Shown: in pieces, positions 50,847 to 60,200 of the stretch | Layout of the letters: every line of letters begins with the position of its first letter | How positions within the stretch are numbered: the first letter of the stretch is position 1 | DNA from: Candidatus Hydrogenedentes bacterium UBA2224 | GTDB lineage: Bacteria; Hydrogenedentota; Hydrogenedentia; Hydrogenedentales; SLHB01 | Assembly: GCA_002348185.1 (NCBI GenBank) | Contig: DDYW01000181.1 | Location: forward strand, 4,254 to 68,253 | Direction of reading: 5' to 3' | Length of the DNA stretch: 64,000 nucleotides | The notes under the pieces: model-generated | What the model saw: only the letters and a program-made list of their open reading frames with translations | Databases searched by the model: none | What the model was told of the DNA's origin: nothing | Translations under genes and position numbers: made by a program

Positions 50847-51010
50847 GCGGATTTTCCGGGACGTGGCTCACGGAATCCCTTCGAAATCCCCCCGCAGGCA
50901 CTGCATCCCGAACGTCGAGGCGTGCTTGAGCGCCGTTGCCGCTGGTACGTCAGATTCTGAGCGCGGGTGCCTCTTTCCGGAAGCCCGGGCAGCAGATCGG
51001 AACCCGCCCG

Positions 51011-53518
51011 CTAGCGAATGACCACCTCACCGGGTTGGGTCGGAACGGCGGGGGCGTCATCGCCCAGCTTTTGCCTGCGCTGGGAAAGTTCTTCTTGCGG
51101 AGCATTGCGTTTCTCCGCTTCTGCGAGGTACTGCCGGGCGGCCAAAGCGTTGTTCTGGGCCATTGCCAGATCACAGAGAGCGAGCCAGGGGGCAGACTCG
51201 CCGGGATACTCCTCTGTCGCGCGGGTAAGGTAATCGTGCGCGCGTTTCGCGTCGCGCAGCCTCAGCGAGGCAGCGCCCAGAGCCACCAGCGGCATCCGCA
51301 CCCCCGCCATACCGGCTGCAGGCGACAGAAGGTATCGTTCCGCGGCCGCCCAGTCACCTCGCCCGACGCACATACTCGCCAACTGGGTCCACTGTTCCGC
51401 CTGTTCGCGATCGGGAACGGGCGGAACGGGCCATTCGGACAGAAACGCCTCGTCCTGCCCCATCCAGGCGCGCACATACCCAAGGAAGATCCACGCCATC
51501 GCGGCCGAGCTCCCCCCCTCGCGCCGCATCACTTCATCGAGCAGATACGCCGCCCGGAGCGGTCTGTTTTGGATAAGCAGCGACTGCACCCTGAGGAGCT
51601 GCGCAGCCTCACTCCCCGGCTGACTCACCTCCCATTCGCGTTCCTGCTCCTCGAGCAGGCGGAGCCGCTGCGTCACCCCCTGCACCTCGTTCAGTTGCTC
51701 ACTCATCCAGCCGGGAGCGTCCTGCGCGTTTTCCAGAGCGGCCGAAAACGCCTGTGCGGCCTCCTCCAAGCGCCCGGCTTGCGCCAGGGCGGCTCCGTAA
51801 GCGGGCAGGATTTCAGGCGGAAGCTCGCCAAGCCCGCGCGCATACTCGTAGTATTCCAACGAACGCAAGAGCACGGTACGGTCGGCGGCGGCCGCGTTTC
51901 GGGCCTGCAGCACCTGCGCCGCCTCCAGCGCGCATCCCTGGTTCGTGTCGTCCATTCGCAACGAAGCCAGCAGGGCCTTCAGGGCCGCGTCCTGGTCGCC
52001 CAATCGTCTGTGGGCCATGCCCAGGTGATACAGCGATTCGGCGGACAGGCGGTCCTCGGGCAGCGCGCTCAGGATTTCCCGGCCTTGCCGGAAATGTTCC
52101 TCGGCATCGCCGCGAATCTCGGATGCCGACGAATCGTATCCACTCTCCTCCAGGACCGCCGCGTCAGCCAGTTGCCGCGAAGCGGTGGTGAGGTACGCCA
52201 TTCCCAGGCGTTCCGCCGGGGCCGTTTCCCCTGGGGCCCTGCGTACGGCATCACGCCACAGCGCGATTTCGTTCTGCCAGGTCGTCACACGAACGAACGC
52301 CGCAATGCCGGAGACCAGCAGCAGTCCCGCGCACGCCAGCCCGCAAGCCGTGCGTATCCCGGGAGTCCGGGGCAGCCTCGAGAACGCCCAGGGCACAACC
52401 CATACCAGACCGGCCAGAGGCAGATACAGGGCCCGGTCCGCCACGGCGTTCGCGGCGTCCCCCACGGTGGCCACAGCCACCAGGGCGATACCAAACCACG
52501 CGAACGCCGCACCGGGAACACTTCCCCGGAGCGCCGCGGCAGCCGCCCCTCCTGTCGCAACAATCACCACCAGCGCAAACACGGCGCCCGGAAGCACCAT
52601 AGATGCCGGAAGCGAGGGCGCGACGCGCAATCCCACCGGCCAGACCGCCCTAAGGGCCGCATCGCCCGCGCCGATCACCGCGGAGCCAAGTTCCTCCGGC
52701 AGAGTCTCCTGGCCTGGAGCGCCGGCCCACACGCCCACCAGGAGTACGGCCAGGACCGCAAAGTAGCAGACGAGAGGCCCCACCCGTCTGCCGGAAAACC
52801 CTGGTCCTCGCACAAGGACGTCGACCACCACAACCAGAAGCGGAACACACCACGCGCCGCGGCAGGCGCCGAAAGCGCACGCATAGGCCAGCAGCGCCAG
52901 CCCCAGCATTCCCCAGCGCGGGGTGGCCCGGTCGCCGGTCGCGCTTACAAACAGAAGGACCGAGGTCAGGGCACAGAAGGCGCCCAGCAACTGAGCGCGT
53001 CCGGCCAGACTGGCCACCGCCTCGACATTGACCGGGTGAAGAACAAAGAAGAGCCCCGACAGCATCGCGACCGCCTCGGGCAAGCGTCGTTCGAACACGC
53101 GGCGGCACACGAGGTATACCAGCACGCCGTTGAGGAGGTGCAGCAGCAGGTTCACGGCGCGGATTCCCGCGGAGCTGCCTCCCGTGAGGGTCCTGTTTAC
53201 GGCCAGACTGAACAGCGTCAGCGGTTCGGGAGCCCCCGGTCTGATGGCCTCGGTCCACCGGGCGGTCGGGGGTGGGGCTCCCCCGTTGCCAAACAGTTCC
53301 CGATCGATTGCGTGAAACGGGATGTTCAGCACGCCGGAAAACACGATGAGCCCCGCAAGAACAACCAGGAAACCCGCCGCCCACGCCATAGCCTGGTCGA
53401 GCCCCACATTCCCCTTCAAAACCGGCTGGGCGAGTTGCTCGTCGAGTTCTGCATTCCCCGTGCTCTCGGTCGGACACTCTACCGGCTCAGCGGTCTGCTC
53501 GTGTGATTCTTCCGCCAC
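51011..53518 (-). CDS. TMTC-like membrane protein with C-terminal TPR repeats
   Basis: 835 residues. The N-terminal ~420 has about 11 hydrophobic segments of the GT-C/TMTC (DUF1736) type: LNIPFHAIDRELFGNGGAPPP in the first loop, VNLLLHLLNGVLVYLVCRRVF, FFVLHPVNVEAVASLAGRAQLL (a typical HPVxVE-AGRxxLL motif) and ADRALYLPLAGLVW. The C-terminal ~400 is TPR-like (AESLYHLGMAHRRLGDQDAALKAL). Eukaryotic TMTC proteins O-mannosylate cadherins; the bacterial role is unknown. The start is a GTG at 53518 with AGAGGA upstream. Confidence 0.85.
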   Translation of the reverse strand: MAEESHEQTAEPVECPTESTGNAELDEQLAQPVLKGNVGLDQAMAWAAGFLVVLAGLIVFSGVLNIPFHAIDRELFGNGGAPPPTARWTEAIRPGAPEPLTLFSLAVNRTLTGGSSAGIRAVNLLLHLLNGVLVYLVCRRVFERRLPEAVAMLSGLFFVLHPVNVEAVASLAGRAQLLGAFCALTSVLLFVSATGDRATPRWGMLGLALLAYACAFGACRGAWCVPLLVVVVDVLVRGPGFSGRRVGPLVCYFAVLAVLLVGVWAGAPGQETLPEELGSAVIGAGDAALRAVWPVGLRVAPSLPASMVLPGAVFALVVIVATGGAAAAALRGSVPGAAFAWFGIALVAVATVGDAANAVADRALYLPLAGLVWVVPWAFSRLPRTPGIRTACGLACAGLLLVSGIAAFVRVTTWQNEIALWRDAVRRAPGETAPAERLGMAYLTTASRQLADAAVLEESGYDSSASEIRGDAEEHFRQGREILSALPEDRLSAESLYHLGMAHRRLGDQDAALKALLASLRMDDTNQGCALEAAQVLQARNAAAADRTVLLRSLEYYEYARGLGELPPEILPAYGAALAQAGRLEEAAQAFSAALENAQDAPGWMSEQLNEVQGVTQRLRLLEEQEREWEVSQPGSEAAQLLRVQSLLIQNRPLRAAYLLDEVMRREGGSSAAMAWIFLGYVRAWMGQDEAFLSEWPVPPVPDREQAEQWTQLASMCVGRGDWAAAERYLLSPAAGMAGVRMPLVALGAASLRLRDAKRAHDYLTRATEEYPGESAPWLALCDLAMAQNNALAARQYLAEAEKRNAPQEELSQRRQKLGDDAPAVPTQPGEVVIR

Positions 53519-53619
53519 GCGTGATTCCTCTCGGGCGCTGTCGAACTCCTTCCGTTACGAAGAAGTCCAATCATAGCACGCGCGAAAGACGGTTTAAAAA
53601 ACAGCGCGCTCGCGCGGCC

Positions 53620-55107
53620 TCATCCCGGCCGCCGCCGTCCATGCATCCGCGCCAGCCCGGCGGCCGCAAGAATCGCCCCCCCAGCGCCCAGCGCGTACAT
53701 TCCCCAGTATCGCGCCGGCCGGGCCGCTGGGAGTTCCAGATAGAGCGTTGCCCAGCCTTCCGAGGGTCCCGCCCCGGCCGCCGGCTGCATGGTCCAGCCG
53801 CCTGCGTGTGCCACGGTGTCACGGTGAAGCGCGAGCGCCCGTGTTTCACCGGCCTGTTCGATTTCCAGCGTGTAGACGGGGGTGAGTTCTTCAAACCGCG
53901 GCTGGAACTCGACAGCACAGCCGGGCAGCATGACCACCTCGCCCTGCCGAAACCGCAGGATACGGTTCTCCCCCTCAAGCACGGCCTCCTGCAGCGGAGA
54001 ATCTTCCCGCCGGAGATATACCGCCGATTCCAGAACCTGATCCAGGCGGAACGTGTACGGGAGCGAGCCCAGGCGTACGATTTCCCCGGTCGTAAGCAGG
54101 CCGCCGCCCGTTTCTTTACCGTCCCGGTAGAGTTGAAACCGCATGGCGCCGGCATCCCAGGCAAAGCCCAACACCACATACGGCGCCAGCGCGGGATAGG
54201 AAAAATGCAGCAGGCCATCCTCGGAGGCGCTGTTCGCGGCAACCCAGACGTCCTCAACGGCCCCGTCGCGCAGGACTTTGAAGCAAATCGCCGGACCGTC
54301 CGGGCCTCCGCCGGCTGCGCCGTTCCGGACTTCGGAGAGGACCACCGCGGTCCCGTCCGCGAGTTCGAGACCGCTGCCGATTAGAAACGAATCAAACCAG
54401 TTCATCACGCCGTGTTCCTGGACTCCCCAGCGCGCGGAGGCCAGCCCGGGCATGCCCTGCGCGGAGGTTTGCAGCGCTTCCTCTTCGGAGCCCACCCAGA
54501 GAAACCGAAATACCAGGTCCGCGTCCAGCCTCAACCAGTCGCCGTGCTGCGCGACGATGTCCTCGGTCCAGGGGCCGTCCATCCGGCGTAACGCCACGAC
54601 CGCCAGCGGCGTGCCGCCCGATTCGGGCGGTTCGGGAAGAATGCCTCCCCAGGAACGAATCTCCCGCATGGCGAACGTCTGTTCGGCAATGAGCACGGCT
54701 TCACCGGCTTCGAACGGAACCAGGCGCTCGCCTGTGCCATCGGATAGTCTCAGGCGCGCAGGAGTGCTCTCGCCCGTCTCGTATTTGATCGCCTTCAGGG
54801 TGACTGCAAAGGGCAGTAGCACGGTCTCATAGGCCTGCTGGAGGTTGGCGAGACGCGGAGGCGCATCCGGGAAAAGCGTCATCACGTCCTGTCCGGCCAG
54901 TGGCACAATCTCGAGCGGGCTCCCGTCCGGGCCCTCGGTCTCCGGAGAAGCGGGCCGCACAACAAGCTGCGACGGGGATTCCAGAGGCAGCCACAGTTCG
55001 CCGAAAAACCACGGTGCAGCGGGCGCACCGGAGGAACCGCCAAGAAACAGCGCTGCCCCTGTCACGAGGAACACGGTTCCTATGGCGAACCCTGCGCGGC
55101 ACGCCAT
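53620..55107 (-). CDS. Uncharacterised membrane-anchored protein of the RND operon
   Basis: 495 residues. Hydrophobic helix at the N-terminus (AIGTVFLVTGAALFLGG) and another near the C-terminus (YWGMYALGAGGAILAAAGLARM) followed by a basic HGRRRPG end; the long middle (~30-460) is a beta-rich periplasmic region. The layout recalls ResB-like proteins (the segment ETRALALHRDTVAHAGGW near 430), but no clear motif supports that name. The ATG at 55107 is 1 base after the RND stop, so it is co-translated and probably works with the pump. Confidence 0.65.
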   Translation of the reverse strand: MACRAGFAIGTVFLVTGAALFLGGSSGAPAAPWFFGELWLPLESPSQLVVRPASPETEGPDGSPLEIVPLAGQDVMTLFPDAPPRLANLQQAYETVLLPFAVTLKAIKYETGESTPARLRLSDGTGERLVPFEAGEAVLIAEQTFAMREIRSWGGILPEPPESGGTPLAVVALRRMDGPWTEDIVAQHGDWLRLDADLVFRFLWVGSEEEALQTSAQGMPGLASARWGVQEHGVMNWFDSFLIGSGLELADGTAVVLSEVRNGAAGGGPDGPAICFKVLRDGAVEDVWVAANSASEDGLLHFSYPALAPYVVLGFAWDAGAMRFQLYRDGKETGGGLLTTGEIVRLGSLPYTFRLDQVLESAVYLRREDSPLQEAVLEGENRILRFRQGEVVMLPGCAVEFQPRFEELTPVYTLEIEQAGETRALALHRDTVAHAGGWTMQPAAGAGPSEGWATLYLELPAARPARYWGMYALGAGGAILAAAGLARMHGRRRPG

Positions 55108-55108
55108 G

Positions 55109-58100
55109 TCAGACCCGGTCTTCCGCCAGAGTTTCTTTGACGGCGTCCGGCTCGGGGAGTGGCATGTCCGCAATTTCGGGTCTTGCCTTGGCCGTGCCCA
55201 CGGTATGCGAAAGATCGGCCATGGCGCTGTAGAGGGTGGGCACCACGATGAGCGTCATCAAGGTGGCGAAGGTCAGACCGAAAATCACCGCTACGGCCAT
55301 GCCTCCCCACCATTGGCTCATCTCGCCGCCGACGACCAGACGCATCGCGCGGAAGTCGAAGCTCACTCCGACGGCCATGGGGACCAGTCCGAGAACGGTG
55401 GTGACCGCGGTCAGCATCACGGGACGGAACCGCGTAACGCCGGCCGTCACAATGGCCTCGTTCAGTTCCATACCGCGGGCGCGCAACTGGTTCGTGTAAT
55501 CGATCAAAACGATCGCATTATTGACCACCACCCCCGCAAGACTCACGCAACCCACACCCGACATCAAAATGCCGAACGGCATGCGGAAGATGTACAGCCC
55601 CAGGAAGACCCCCGCCAGCGACAAGATCACCGAGGTCAGGATGATGAACGGCTGGGTCAGCGAATTGAACTCCGTGATCAGCACCAATGCGATAAGAAAA
55701 ACCGCCACCACGAAGGCTTTGAACAAGAAGAACTGCGTCTCTTCCATGTCTTCGTTCTCGCCCGTGTAATCGAGCGCATAATCGGGCGGCAGGGGAAAAT
55801 CCTTGAGCTTGGCCTGTACCGCCTGCAACAAGCGCTGCTGATTGAAATCCGGGTGCACCTCCGCGGAAACCGTGACGGTCCGTTTGCGGTCAATCCGCTG
55901 AATGGTGCCCAGGCCCGCCCCTTGTTCGATGCGCGCCACGGAAGAAAACGGCACCCGCCGTCCGTCCGTCGCAATGAGGTTCATCGTGTTGATGTTTGCC
56001 AGGTTTTCCCGGAATGCCTTGGGAAACCGCACGGTAACATCGTACTCTTCGTCGCCTTCGCGGAAATCCGCCGCTTTACGGCCGTTGATTGCGGCCTGTA
56101 CCGTGAGCCCGATGAGCTGGGTGCTCAACCCCATGCGCCACGCTTCCTGGCGGTCTACCACCACCTGGACCTCCGGCTTCCCTTTGTTGTAATCGTCGCG
56201 CAAATCAACCAGCCCCGGCACATCCTTGATTTCCTGCCGGATCTCCTGCGCCAGGCGCGCCAGCGTTTCGAAATCATCTCCGCTGATTTCGACATTGATG
56301 GGCGGCCCGGTCGGAGGTCCCATATCCATCTGCTCGATCCGGATGTCGGCGCCGCTCAACCCGGTGATGGTCTCCCGAAGCTCGCGAAGGACCTCCGACG
56401 GCAGCATTTTGCAGTCGCCTAGCTCCGGAAAATCCAGCGAAACCCGGCTGATATGGTTGGCTTTCGAACTCCCTGTCGTGCCTCCAGCATCCGGCGTGAC
56501 GCCCAGCGAACCCACACTCGTAACCACACTTTCCACGTACGGCGCGTACGGTGCGATCAGCTCTTCAACCTGACGCGCGTAGAGGTCCGACGTCGCGAGA
56601 TTCGTGCCTTCCGCGCATTCAATGTCAATGTAGGCCTGCGGCGGCTCCGTTACCGGCATGAAAATGGTCTCGGCGGTCGAGAAAAACACCGCGGTAATCA
56701 CCACCAGCAATCCCACAGCCGACAATACCGTCACCGCCCGCCAGCGCAATGCGGTGCGCAGAGCGGCCGCGTAAGATTTCATCACGAATCCGGCGCCGGT
56801 GATACGGCGCATTGTTCTCCCTTCGTGCACCTGCATGAAAACGGCGGCGAGGGCAGGATTGACGACCAGCCCCATGAACAGCGATGCCAGCAGCGCCACG
56901 ATCACCGTATACGGCACGTAATACATGAACTCGCCGAAAATCCCCGGCCAGAAGAAGAACGGCAAAAACGCGGCCACCGTAGTCAAGGTCGATGTGGCGA
57001 TGGGCCAGGCGACCTCGGCCGTGCCGGCCTTGGCCGCCTCGATCTTGCCCAGGCCCATCATCCGGTGGCGGTAGATGTTCTCCACCACCACAATGCCATT
57101 GTCGACAAGCATACCCAGCGCCAGGATCAGGCTGAAAAGCACCACCATGTTCAGCGTGATCCCGCTCATGTATAGCACCGCGAACGTGATCAGCATCGAT
57201 ACCGGAATCGCAAGCGCCACGAAGAACGCGTTGGAAAACCCCAAAAACACGAAAATGACCGCGAGCACCAGGATCATGCCGCTCAGGATGCCGTTTTCGA
57301 GTTCCGACACCATCTCCCGGATGTAGTCGGCCTCATTCCACGTCACCGTTACGCTCAGTCCCTTGGGAAGTGAGGACATCATCCGGTCGATTTCCGCCTG
57401 CACCTCGTCGGCGATCTGGATGATATTCGCCCCGGAGCGTTTGATCACGGTCAACGTTACCGACGGTTCGCCGTTCAGCCGGGAAATGGTCTCCGCATCC
57501 TTGAATCCGTCGTAGACCTTCGCTACGTCGCGCAGGAACACCGTGCCTTCGGGACTTTGCTTCACCACCAGGTCATTGATGTCGTCGGGATTCTTAAACT
57601 CGCCCGGAGTGCGCATCAGGAACTTCGCCTCGCCCAGGTCCATCGTGCCCCCGGGCGTGTTGACGTTTTCCTGGGCCACCACGCTGATCAGATTCCCGAA
57701 AGAGATGCCGTATTGGGCCACGCGTTCCGGATCTACTTCGATCTGGATTTCCCGTTCGACGCCCCCAATGACCTCCACATCGAGCACGCCCTCGATTGTC
57801 TCGATCTGGTCTTCCAGGTCCTCGGCAATCTGATCGAGCATGGAGAGCGGAAGGTTCCCCGACAACGACATGATCATGATCGGGAATTCCGCCGTGTTGA
57901 TCTCATTGATTACGGGGTCGTCGGCCTCCTCTGGAATGTCCGGCTCGGCCAGATCCACCTTGTCGCGGACCTTTTGCAGCGCATCGTCGATATCGATATC
58001 CGGCTCAAACTCCAGGAAGAGGTACGAGAGGCCTTCGACGCTGGTGGATTTCATCTCCTTTACGCCGGAGAGCCCCGCCAGACGGCGCTCGATGGGGATC

Positions 58101-58291
58101 GTGATGAGCGACTCGATGTCCTCGGGCGCGACCCCTTCGTAAGGCACGCTGACCGTGATGTAGGGGATCACGACCTCGGGGTTGGATTCGCGGGGCAGCT
58201 GCATGTAACTGAAGACGCCCGCGACCAGAATCAGCAGCAGGAGCACGAGAACCGTCGTGCTGCGGCTTATGGCAGCATCGCTGACGATCAT
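55109..58291 (-). CDS. RND multidrug efflux pump, inner-membrane subunit
   Basis: 1060 residues, full-length for the AcrB/MdtB (HAE) family. Twelve helices in two halves with large periplasmic loops. TM4 carries LILALGMLVDNGIVVVENIYRH with the proton-relay Asp; the first loop shows PYEGVAPEDIESLITIPIERRL. It uses the proton gradient to move toxic compounds or lipids out through a partner channel. It overlaps the upstream adaptor by 4 bases (ATGA). No outer-membrane factor is nearby. Confidence 0.95.
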   Translation of the reverse strand: MIVSDAAISRSTTVLVLLLLILVAGVFSYMQLPRESNPEVVIPYITVSVPYEGVAPEDIESLITIPIERRLAGLSGVKEMKSTSVEGLSYLFLEFEPDIDIDDALQKVRDKVDLAEPDIPEEADDPVINEINTAEFPIMIMSLSGNLPLSMLDQIAEDLEDQIETIEGVLDVEVIGGVEREIQIEVDPERVAQYGISFGNLISVVAQENVNTPGGTMDLGEAKFLMRTPGEFKNPDDINDLVVKQSPEGTVFLRDVAKVYDGFKDAETISRLNGEPSVTLTVIKRSGANIIQIADEVQAEIDRMMSSLPKGLSVTVTWNEADYIREMVSELENGILSGMILVLAVIFVFLGFSNAFFVALAIPVSMLITFAVLYMSGITLNMVVLFSLILALGMLVDNGIVVVENIYRHRMMGLGKIEAAKAGTAEVAWPIATSTLTTVAAFLPFFFWPGIFGEFMYYVPYTVIVALLASLFMGLVVNPALAAVFMQVHEGRTMRRITGAGFVMKSYAAALRTALRWRAVTVLSAVGLLVVITAVFFSTAETIFMPVTEPPQAYIDIECAEGTNLATSDLYARQVEELIAPYAPYVESVVTSVGSLGVTPDAGGTTGSSKANHISRVSLDFPELGDCKMLPSEVLRELRETITGLSGADIRIEQMDMGPPTGPPINVEISGDDFETLARLAQEIRQEIKDVPGLVDLRDDYNKGKPEVQVVVDRQEAWRMGLSTQLIGLTVQAAINGRKAADFREGDEEYDVTVRFPKAFRENLANINTMNLIATDGRRVPFSSVARIEQGAGLGTIQRIDRKRTVTVSAEVHPDFNQQRLLQAVQAKLKDFPLPPDYALDYTGENEDMEETQFFLFKAFVVAVFLIALVLITEFNSLTQPFIILTSVILSLAGVFLGLYIFRMPFGILMSGVGCVSLAGVVVNNAIVLIDYTNQLRARGMELNEAIVTAGVTRFRPVMLTAVTTVLGLVPMAVGVSFDFRAMRLVVGGEMSQWWGGMAVAVIFGLTFATLMTLIVVPTLYSAMADLSHTVGTAKARPEIADMPLPEPDAVKETLAEDRV

Positions 58292-59382
58292 TCAAGGACT
58301 TCCTGAACGTCCACCTTCTCACCGGGCCGCGCTTCGTATTGCCCCTTTACAATCAGGCGCTCGCCCGGTGTAAGGCCTTCCGTCACCTGCACGGAACTGC
58401 CCTGAACCAGCCCCACCTGGATGGAACGCAGCTCAGCAATGCCGTCTTTCTCCACGAAGGCCACGCGCTGATCGTCAAGTAGAATCGCCGTAAACAGCGG
58501 GATCATCAGGGAATCCGGATAGATCTCCCGCACAAACGTTCCGCGGGCAATCATGCCGGGCTTCAGCAGACCGTCGGCGTTCTCCACTTCGACTTCCGCC
58601 TTGAACGTGTGCGTGCTCATGTCGGCGCTCGTCGCGATCCGGTAGAGGCTCCCGTCGAACGTGCGGTCCGGTATCGCGTCCATGCGCACCCGCACCTGAT
58701 CGCCCATCTTGAAACTGGCGATGTCGCGCTCCGGAATGCCGAACATCACCTTGACCTTGTGAACCTGAACCAGCCGCACCATCGGCGTGCCGATGTCGAC
58801 GAATTCGTCCTGCTCCACCAGAATCGCATCGACCACACCCTCGAACGGCGCTTTCACGACGCTCTTTTCCAGCTCAATTTGCAGCATGCGGAGTGATGAA
58901 TCCGCCACGTCGCGATTCGCCACGGCGCCATCGAGACTCTGGGCCGTTCCCGCGCCGCTTCTGGCAAGCCGTTCGATCCGTTCGAGCTCCTGCAGCGCCA
59001 GCTTATGCTGCGCCTGAGCCTGTCCCAGGCGGGCGCGGATCGACTCCGTATCCACCCGGTACAGATCCTGCCCGGCGCTTACCGTGTCGCCCAGCTCCAT
59101 CCCCTTCGTCTCTATCTTTCCGCGAACTTCCGAGCTGAGGATGACCTCTTCCCACGGCTGCACGCTGCCCGTGAGAACCAACTGATCCTCAACGGTCTCG
59201 CTTTTCAGCACACGCACACTGACCTGCGGCAGGCGTTCGAGCACGCCCTCGCCTTCCGTTTTCGCCTCGGAAGGAGCCACGTGCGCCGTAACGGCGACCA
59301 CGGCCGTCACGGCGGCCATGATCCCCAGGCAGATGACGATGCTCCATAGCGTCCGACCCACACTGCGCTCATTCTGTTTCAT
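58288..59382 (-). CDS. RND periplasmic adaptor (membrane fusion protein)
   Basis: 364 residues. An N-terminal hydrophobic segment (LWSIVICLGIMAAVTAVVAV), no lipobox, then barrel-sandwich halves EVRGKIETKGMELGDTVSAGQDLY and VVKAPFEGVVDAILVEQDEFVDIGTPM around a short helical hairpin, then beta-barrel and membrane-proximal domains ending VKGQYEARPGEKVDV. It links the pump to an outer-membrane channel. It follows TetR by 9 bases and overlaps the pump gene by 4. Confidence 0.95.
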   Translation of the reverse strand: MKQNERSVGRTLWSIVICLGIMAAVTAVVAVTAHVAPSEAKTEGEGVLERLPQVSVRVLKSETVEDQLVLTGSVQPWEEVILSSEVRGKIETKGMELGDTVSAGQDLYRVDTESIRARLGQAQAQHKLALQELERIERLARSGAGTAQSLDGAVANRDVADSSLRMLQIELEKSVVKAPFEGVVDAILVEQDEFVDIGTPMVRLVQVHKVKVMFGIPERDIASFKMGDQVRVRMDAIPDRTFDGSLYRIATSADMSTHTFKAEVEVENADGLLKPGMIARGTFVREIYPDSLMIPLFTAILLDDQRVAFVEKDGIAELRSIQVGLVQGSSVQVTEGLTPGERLIVKGQYEARPGEKVDVQEVLE

Positions 59383-59391
59383 AGATCGTTC

Positions 59392-60069
59392 TCAGCTCCA
59401 TGCATTACCTTCGCGAACCTGAACCAGAAACGGGTTTGGCAGAGAAAGCCGTTCCACGCCTCCCGGACCCGCTCCCCGCAGGAAGAGGTCCACCAGGCCC
59501 TTCCCCAAATCCGGCGTCAGCGTGACGGAAGGATAGCGCGATTTCACCATCATATGAAAGTCCATCAGCGCGTTAAACGCCAGAGCCAGGGCCTCGGGTT
59601 CGCCACCCGACAGCTCGCCGCGGTTCAGTCCATCCTGCATCACCTTCACCAGCCGGGCAAACCACTCATCGAGCAAGGGTTCGTCCAGCATCGCGGGCGC
59701 TTGTTCCGGCGGATTGAAAATCACGTGCACCAGAAGACGCACCTCGTCGAGATTTCGTTCCGCCCGCTCGAACGCGTTGCAGATCAACTTCTCGAGACAG
59801 GAACGGCACGTCCCGGCCTCTTCAAGAATGGCGTCAGCATCCGCAATCATCTCCGCCAGACACTTCCGCACCAGCTTCCGGAATAAATCTTCCTTATTCT
59901 TGAAATAGTAATAAAGGACCGGCCGGGTGACCCCCGCCTCCTCAATAATCTCGCGTACGCTCGCCCCCTCATAGCCCTTTTTGGAAAAAAGACTTAAGGC
60001 CCCTTCCAGCAAACGGATCTCAGCCCCGTTGGCGGGGTCGTTCGCGCCGTTGGAATGTGTTTTTCCCAT
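59392..60069 (-). CDS. TetR family regulator of the RND operon
   Basis: 225 residues. The helix-turn-helix is intact near 20-65: LLEGALSLFSKKGYEGASVREIIEEAGVTRPVLYYYFKNKEDLFRKLV. The C-terminal helical ligand pocket has no recognised specificity. As first gene of the TetR-adaptor-pump-unknown operon, it probably represses its own operon and is released by a pump substrate. A 14-base imperfect palindrome lies 13 bases upstream of its ATG. Confidence 0.93.
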   Translation of the reverse strand: MGKTHSNGANDPANGAEIRLLEGALSLFSKKGYEGASVREIIEEAGVTRPVLYYYFKNKEDLFRKLVRKCLAEMIADADAILEEAGTCRSCLEKLICNAFERAERNLDEVRLLVHVIFNPPEQAPAMLDEPLLDEWFARLVKVMQDGLNRGELSGGEPEALALAFNALMDFHMMVKSRYPSVTLTPDLGKGLVDLFLRGAGPGGVERLSLPNPFLVQVREGNAWS

Positions 60070-60081
60070 GGGTAATCTGAC

Positions 60082-60095
60082 CTACCGTTCGTTAG
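60082..60095 (-). promoter_or_regulatory. Candidate TetR operator
   Basis: CTACCGTTCGTTAG, an imperfect palindrome (CTAnCGnnCGnTAG), 13 bases upstream of the TetR ATG. A possible TTGCGT-18-TAGGTC promoter overlaps it. Confidence 0.45.
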
Positions 60096-60200
60096 ACAAC
60101 CGACGCAATTGTACACCGCAACCCCGTGAAAGTCCAGCGAATTTTCTCTTGAGAAGACCCGCATATTCCCCCCTTCCAACACCGCACCGTACCCGGCGCC

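Larger units (their letters stand above)
50012..50953. repeat. 15-bp direct repeat bracketing the toxin-antitoxin module
   Basis: CCGCTGGTACGTCAG occurs at 50012-50026, inside the last codons of the GH36-like gene (encoding RWYV), and again at 50939-50953, outside any gene. The second copy is also followed by a stop (RWYVRF in the same frame). The two copies bracket ~912 bases that hold the VapBC pair. Confidence 0.7.

Noticed and set aside
50936..53506. 856-codon plus-strand frame opposite the TMTC-like gene
   Set aside because: Gln/Arg/Pro/His-rich composition and no membrane or domain pattern; the opposite frame encodes well-formed TM helices and TPRs.
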